Shown here one piece after another: positions 57,494 through 61,263 of a stretch of 61,263 nt of DNA. Numbering within the stretch: position 1 is the stretch's first letter; each line of letters begins with the position of its first letter. This DNA comes from a virus, in the IMG/VR virus record IMGVR_UViG_3300045432_000021, positions 1-61,263 of that record. One strand, given 5' to 3'. A program made the position numbers and the translations under genes. The notes below the pieces were generated by a model. The model was not told where the DNA came from and searched no databases. It was given only the letters and a program-made list of their open reading frames with translations.

Positions 57494-60400
57494 ATGGCTA
57501 TTGAGTTAACAACGGCAAGTGATAGTGTAATAGATTCTATACGAGCGTCACTTAGCGCTATAGGTAGTAATACTTTAAAAGAGATAATAGATATAACGAG
57601 AGCTAATTATAATGCTCTAACCAAAGATCCTAATACTCTTTATGTAGTTAATGAGGGAGTTGGAGCCAATAGCTCTTTATATAAAGGCACAACAAAGATT
57701 ATAGCGGAGTTCTCTGGTAGCATAGCAGGTAATCTTTCTGCAACTGGTAATATTACTGCAGACGGGGTTGTATATGCGGCTGGTGGTAATAGTAATACTT
57801 GGAACAATACTTCCAATATTATATCTATCAATAGTCCGACCTGGAATACTAATTCAACTACAGTTACAACAAACTCAGGTTACTGGAACGATAGTACAAC
57901 CTTAGTTAAGGCTAACTCAGCGCGATGGGACAGTAACTTAACTACTGTTGCAACAAACTCAGCTAACTGGATTTTAGATGGAGGAAATACGAAGGGATCA
58001 GATCTATTTATAGGTACTTTAGACAATAATGACCTATTCTTTAAGACTAATAATATTTCGAGGCTATCTGTATTAAACAATGGCAATATAGGTATAAGTC
58101 GAATTAGCCCGGATTCTAAACTAGAGATATTCGATAATACTTTAGCAAACAGCGGTAACTTGGAGGGATCAGGTATTTATTTAGCTCAAGCATGGAACAC
58201 AACTGGATCGCCGGTAGCTTTAAAGTTAAATATAACCAATACCAGCTCGGGGTCAGCTAGCAAACTAATAGATTTAAGGGTATCAGAATCTAGTAAATTT
58301 AATGTAAATGCTCAAGGTAATGTCGGCATAGGTACATCTCTCCCAACATCTAAGCTTGATATTTATGACACCACTACAGCACAAGGTTTATCAGGAGCTG
58401 CTTTAAATATCTATCATAACTGGAACTCTGGCTCAGTAGATGCTACTGCTATTAAATTAAATGTTTTTAGCTCAGGCTCTGGACAGAATAGCAAATTTTT
58501 AGACTTGCAGCTAAATGGTACAAGTTATTTTAACGTTAGTAAATTTGGTAATGCTTCAGTCATAGGCACCTTATCTGCTGCAAGAATTGTAAGCAGAGAT
58601 CTATCAGTAGGTGCATCTACCATAGATTGGTCAACATCAAATAGTTTCTACAAGACTATTGGCAGTGACACAACCTTTGCATTTACTAATACTTTACCAG
58701 GACAAACCATTACTGTAGTAGTTAACTCAACCAACACATGGTCAATAACATGGCCTGCTAGTATAGTTTGGGAGAGCGGATTCTACCCTACACAAGCTAA
58801 GTCTACTGAGACAGATATATTTACATTTAAAAATGTAAACGGTGTAATAAGAGGCTCACTAGTAAAAACTCCAATTGAGAGAAGAGTTGGTACTTATGCT
58901 GAGCTCTCAGCAGCTGTGCTTCTAGGAGGTACTATTAACGTAACAGAGATGATTACAATTAATAATACCATAAATCTTACTGTATCTGGCACTAAATTAA
59001 TAGGCGCTAATAATGGTGGTATCATCCTTCCCTATCCTTCAGGTAACCCTACTATAATTGATGTAAGAACATCAAACTGCGAAATACGCAACCTTAACCT
59101 TACAGCAAATCAGCCATTAAATTTAAATAGTGATGCTGGTTACGTCGCTATTAGACTCTCTCAACCTACTGTAACCACAGCTATCGATAATATTATTATT
59201 GAGGACAATAATATTTACAATGTGGGTTCTGGTATATATGCAACTTTTAGTAATGCTGTTAATAGACCTTATAACAGTAATATAAGGATACAGTACAACA
59301 ATATACACGCATGGGCGTACTTAGGAATATATCTTACTGGTAATATAGATAATTTACTTATAAATAAAAATACCGTTGCTTCTAGAGACCCTGGACAAAT
59401 ACATAATTGTGGATTTAACAATATATATGTTGGTCAAAACTGTAATTATGCACATATAATTAATAATGAGGTATCAGGAGTCGGTGCTGTAGGTATCGAA
59501 TTTACCAATAATGATACAGGCTCTCCTAGTGCTTTAATACATGCCTTATCTGGTGGTAGGAGCAATAAAGTAGCATTCAATAATGTATACGCACCGACCG
59601 CAGTAAGTACCAAGACAGGTATCCGTACAAAGGGTACAGGGTCAGTACACGTCGTAAACAATACAGTAATAGGTCCCTTCTTTGCTGGAATAGAGATAGT
59701 TAACGGCCCAGTAAATAGAGCTCCAACCTTAGTTCAAGGCAACCATATAGAAGGTATGTCTGGCAATCAGTCACAATTTATTTCTCTAAATAATACTAGA
59801 AGCTGTAACGTTGTAGGTAACACTTTAACTACTAATGTATGTGCTGCCAACCCAAATCAAAGTAGCTGGGGTATTAATATTAAAAATAGCGGCGAAGACA
59901 TAACCATAAAAACCAACCAACTAACTAATGTAGGAACAGCTGGTGTCAATATTTCAGGTATGAGAAGGAATATAGAACAGATTATACCAGGTTCTCCTAC
60001 TCGTATTAAAATTCTTTCTCCGGGATTTGGAGATGATGTGTATAACGGTAAAGCTGTATTCATTTCCGGTTTATCAGGACTAGGCGGAACCTACACTCCA
60101 TCAGCAGAATGGCAAACTTTATCAGGTTATCATAATATCACACTAGTTGATGCAACCGGTGACCCTGGAGGCGATACGAGTGAAAAGAGATACTTCACTA
60201 TTCCTGTTAACTCAACAGGCTTCAATACTGCAACTATACCGGTCTCGGCACATACAAACTGGATAGATGCAAACATGATAACCCTTAAGTATAGTAAGAT
60301 AGCTATATGTAGTAATAAATTTGTTAATACATATAAGCAGAATTCCGGGCAAAACGCAAGTTTCGACTATAACATATTATTTACCGCTGTACAGAACGCC

Positions 60401-60607
60401 GTAATAAGAAATAATGAGTTCTGGGTTGCTTCTAATATTTCATTACACAGAACAATATCATTATTAGGTGGAGGTACCTTTTATCTAGGTAGTATGAGTA
60501 CACCCGTTACTCTCTTTTTAAAGGCTTCTGCTGGAACCTTTGATCAAACAACTGGAGATAATATAAGGATAGACTATATTGAAGGTGTATCAGACGTTAA
60601 TTTATAA
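57494..60607 (+). CDS. Tailspike/tail fibre with right-handed beta-helix
   Basis: 1037 residues. Near 105-160 are W-containing repeats (TWNTNSTTVTTNSGYW). Two GNIGI/GNVGIGT shaft motifs (at about 197 and 274) are typical of phage fibres, as is WSITWPASIVWESGFYP. From about residue 470 the pattern of parallel strands (IIIEDNNIYNVGSGI, NIRIQYNNIHA, LINKNTV, IINNEVSGVG) shows a pectate-lyase-like beta-helix, probably a polysaccharide-binding or depolymerising domain. Catalytic residues not identified. CATAAATA ends 5 nt before the ATG. Confidence 0.88.
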   Translation: MAIELTTASDSVIDSIRASLSAIGSNTLKEIIDITRANYNALTKDPNTLYVVNEGVGANSSLYKGTTKIIAEFSGSIAGNLSATGNITADGVVYAAGGNSNTWNNTSNIISINSPTWNTNSTTVTTNSGYWNDSTTLVKANSARWDSNLTTVATNSANWILDGGNTKGSDLFIGTLDNNDLFFKTNNISRLSVLNNGNIGISRISPDSKLEIFDNTLANSGNLEGSGIYLAQAWNTTGSPVALKLNITNTSSGSASKLIDLRVSESSKFNVNAQGNVGIGTSLPTSKLDIYDTTTAQGLSGAALNIYHNWNSGSVDATAIKLNVFSSGSGQNSKFLDLQLNGTSYFNVSKFGNASVIGTLSAARIVSRDLSVGASTIDWSTSNSFYKTIGSDTTFAFTNTLPGQTITVVVNSTNTWSITWPASIVWESGFYPTQAKSTETDIFTFKNVNGVIRGSLVKTPIERRVGTYAELSAAVLLGGTINVTEMITINNTINLTVSGTKLIGANNGGIILPYPSGNPTIIDVRTSNCEIRNLNLTANQPLNLNSDAGYVAIRLSQPTVTTAIDNIIIEDNNIYNVGSGIYATFSNAVNRPYNSNIRIQYNNIHAWAYLGIYLTGNIDNLLINKNTVASRDPGQIHNCGFNNIYVGQNCNYAHIINNEVSGVGAVGIEFTNNDTGSPSALIHALSGGRSNKVAFNNVYAPTAVSTKTGIRTKGTGSVHVVNNTVIGPFFAGIEIVNGPVNRAPTLVQGNHIEGMSGNQSQFISLNNTRSCNVVGNTLTTNVCAANPNQSSWGINIKNSGEDITIKTNQLTNVGTAGVNISGMRRNIEQIIPGSPTRIKILSPGFGDDVYNGKAVFISGLSGLGGTYTPSAEWQTLSGYHNITLVDATGDPGGDTSEKRYFTIPVNSTGFNTATIPVSAHTNWIDANMITLKYSKIAICSNKFVNTYKQNSGQNASFDYNILFTAVQNAVIRNNEFWVASNISLHRTISLLGGGTFYLGSMSTPVTLFLKASAGTFDQTTGDNIRIDYIEGVSDVNL

Positions 60608-60618
60608 AATCATTATAT

Positions 60619-61017
60619 ATGAGTAGACCATCCTGGGAAGAATACGCCTTGCTGCTAGCTAATACAGCTAGCTTAAGATCAGAAGATCCATATATTAAAT
60701 GCGGCGCTTGTGTATTAAGACACGATAATAGTGTTGCTGGATTAGGGTATAATGGATCTCCTCCAGGTTATGATATAGATTGGTCTGATAGAGACGCTAG
60801 GCGTCCGTTTGTATCTCATGCAGAGAGATCAGCTCTTCGTTACTGCAAGCCCGGCGAAGCGAAACTAATAGCTGTTACGCTGTCTCCATGTCAGCATTGT
60901 ATAATAGACATTGCAATGTTCGGAATAAAAAAGGTCATCTTTCAAGATGACTACCATGACTATTTTCAAGTTTTAGAGATAGCAAAGCGGTATGATATTG
61001 AACTAATTCAAATGTAA
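60619..61017 (+). CDS. cd: Deoxycytidylate (dCMP) deaminase
   Basis: 132 residues. Zinc and proton-shuttle motif HAE (His67, Glu69) and PCQHC (Cys91, Cys94) are both in place, and the GYNGSPPG loop fits the dCMP deaminase family (T4 Cd). It converts dCMP to dUMP, supplying dTMP synthesis together with dUTPase. It lies 11 nt after the tailspike stop. Confidence 0.94.
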   Translation: MSRPSWEEYALLLANTASLRSEDPYIKCGACVLRHDNSVAGLGYNGSPPGYDIDWSDRDARRPFVSHAERSALRYCKPGEAKLIAVTLSPCQHCIIDIAMFGIKKVIFQDDYHDYFQVLEIAKRYDIELIQM

Positions 61018-61018
61018 T

Positions 61019-61036
61019 AACGAACTGCTTTATAAT
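61019..61036 (+). promoter_or_regulatory. AACGAACT-N4-TATAAT promoter for the last small gene
   Basis: Perfect element and -10 between dCMP deaminase and the gene at 61056; 19 nt to the ATG, 13 nt to the GTG. Confidence 0.65.
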
Positions 61037-61055
61037 AAATTTGTCTTAAGTGTCT

Positions 61056-61238
61056 ATGAGTTCCTATACTATTCTTTGCTTTAAAAATGATCATACTCAA
61101 GAGTTTTTTCTCTGCGAGGATTTTAAAGATGTTCAAACATTAGAAGAGCAACTTCGTAATGATTCTAATGTCAAGTATTATGAAGTTCACGTATACGCAA
61201 TGATTAAATCATGGACTAAACCCTTAGAGGTTATCTAA
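61056..61238 (+). CDS. Small unknown protein
   Basis: 60 residues from ATG 61056; a GTG two codons upstream is in frame. It looks like a short alpha/beta domain (YTILCFKNDHTQEFFLCEDF). Function unknown. An AACGAACT-N4-TATAAT promoter lies upstream (-10 ends 19 nt before the ATG). Confidence 0.62.
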   Translation: MSSYTILCFKNDHTQEFFLCEDFKDVQTLEEQLRNDSNVKYYEVHVYAMIKSWTKPLEVI

Positions 61239-61244
61239 TTTTTA

Positions 61245-61263
61245 TGAAACAGTTATATATTAT
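61245..61263 (+). CDS. Start of a gene running out of the window (tentative)
   Basis: ATG at 61245 begins MKQLYI and continues past the window edge. It is the first frame after the previous stop, but only six codons are visible, so it is tentative. Confidence 0.3.

Noticed and set aside
1-61263. tRNA genes, insertion sequences or integrase
   Set aside because: I noticed no cloverleaf with CCA-like end, no transposase and no integrase. I could not run a tRNA search, so absence is not proven.

Overview
The window is a gene-dense, AT-rich stretch of a large contractile-tailed (myovirus) phage genome from the T4-like superfamily, probably a distant branch. T4-type replication proteins are present: gp32 single-strand binding protein, gp45 clamp, gp44 clamp loader, gp61 primase, RNase H, dUTPase and dCMP deaminase. 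So are T4-type virion proteins: gp17, gp18, gp19, gp25, gp6, gp53, gp14, hub and assembly proteins, and a long tape measure. I cannot name the host. Convincing Shine-Dalgarno sequences are missing from the starts I examined, which suggests a host that uses them little.

Layout. Bases 1-6382 (+) carry a truncated DHH phosphoesterase and a replication block: two unknowns, gp32, an unknown, gp45, small unknowns, RNase H, primase. Bases 6379-8621 hold small genes and a family-8 glycosyltransferase. Bases 8618-28861 (-) hold the adsorption and baseplate-periphery genes: lectin-like, Mtd-N/tail-collar, LamG-like and PKD-like proteins of up to 1101 residues, then gp6 and gp25. Bases 28956-32668 are mixed: small genes, a thermonuclease, gp44 and dut on the minus strand, and a probable gp16. 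Bases 32665-48825 (-) hold the tail and packaging block: hub, gp53, tube cap, 1176-residue tape measure, gp26/gp51-like proteins, tube proteins, sheath and large terminase. Bases 48843-51389 (+) hold a scaffold-like protein and the gp14 neck protein. Bases 51424-57442 (+) are an accessory region: RecB/Cas4-like nuclease, RmlD-like SDR, two HExxH zincins, holin and lipoprotein, a cyclic-phosphate-processing receiver-like protein and cysteine-rich small proteins. Bases 57494-60607 encode a beta-helix tailspike, followed by dCMP deaminase. There is no gene-free stretch over 300 bases.

Regulation. Two promoter-like motifs recur. One is nnTAAATA (often the T4 late box TATAAATA), found 26 times ahead of genes and in 23 cases exactly 5 or 6 nt before the start codon. 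The other is AACGAACT-N4-TATAAT, found 6 times ahead of accessory and early-type genes. If the TATAAATA box lies at -13 to -6 as in T4, transcription would begin at or within a base of the start codon, so late mRNAs would be leaderless or nearly so. The same spacing recurs at several AACGAACT promoters. This is the most unusual feature of the window and also helps to choose several GTG starts.

How the genes work together: the replication block builds the replisome, and the T4-style clamp gp45 probably also activates late transcription. The late boxes then switch on virion genes. Packaging uses gp16 and gp17, the tail is built on the tape measure, the adhesin cluster and tailspike recognise the cell, and the holin opens the membrane.
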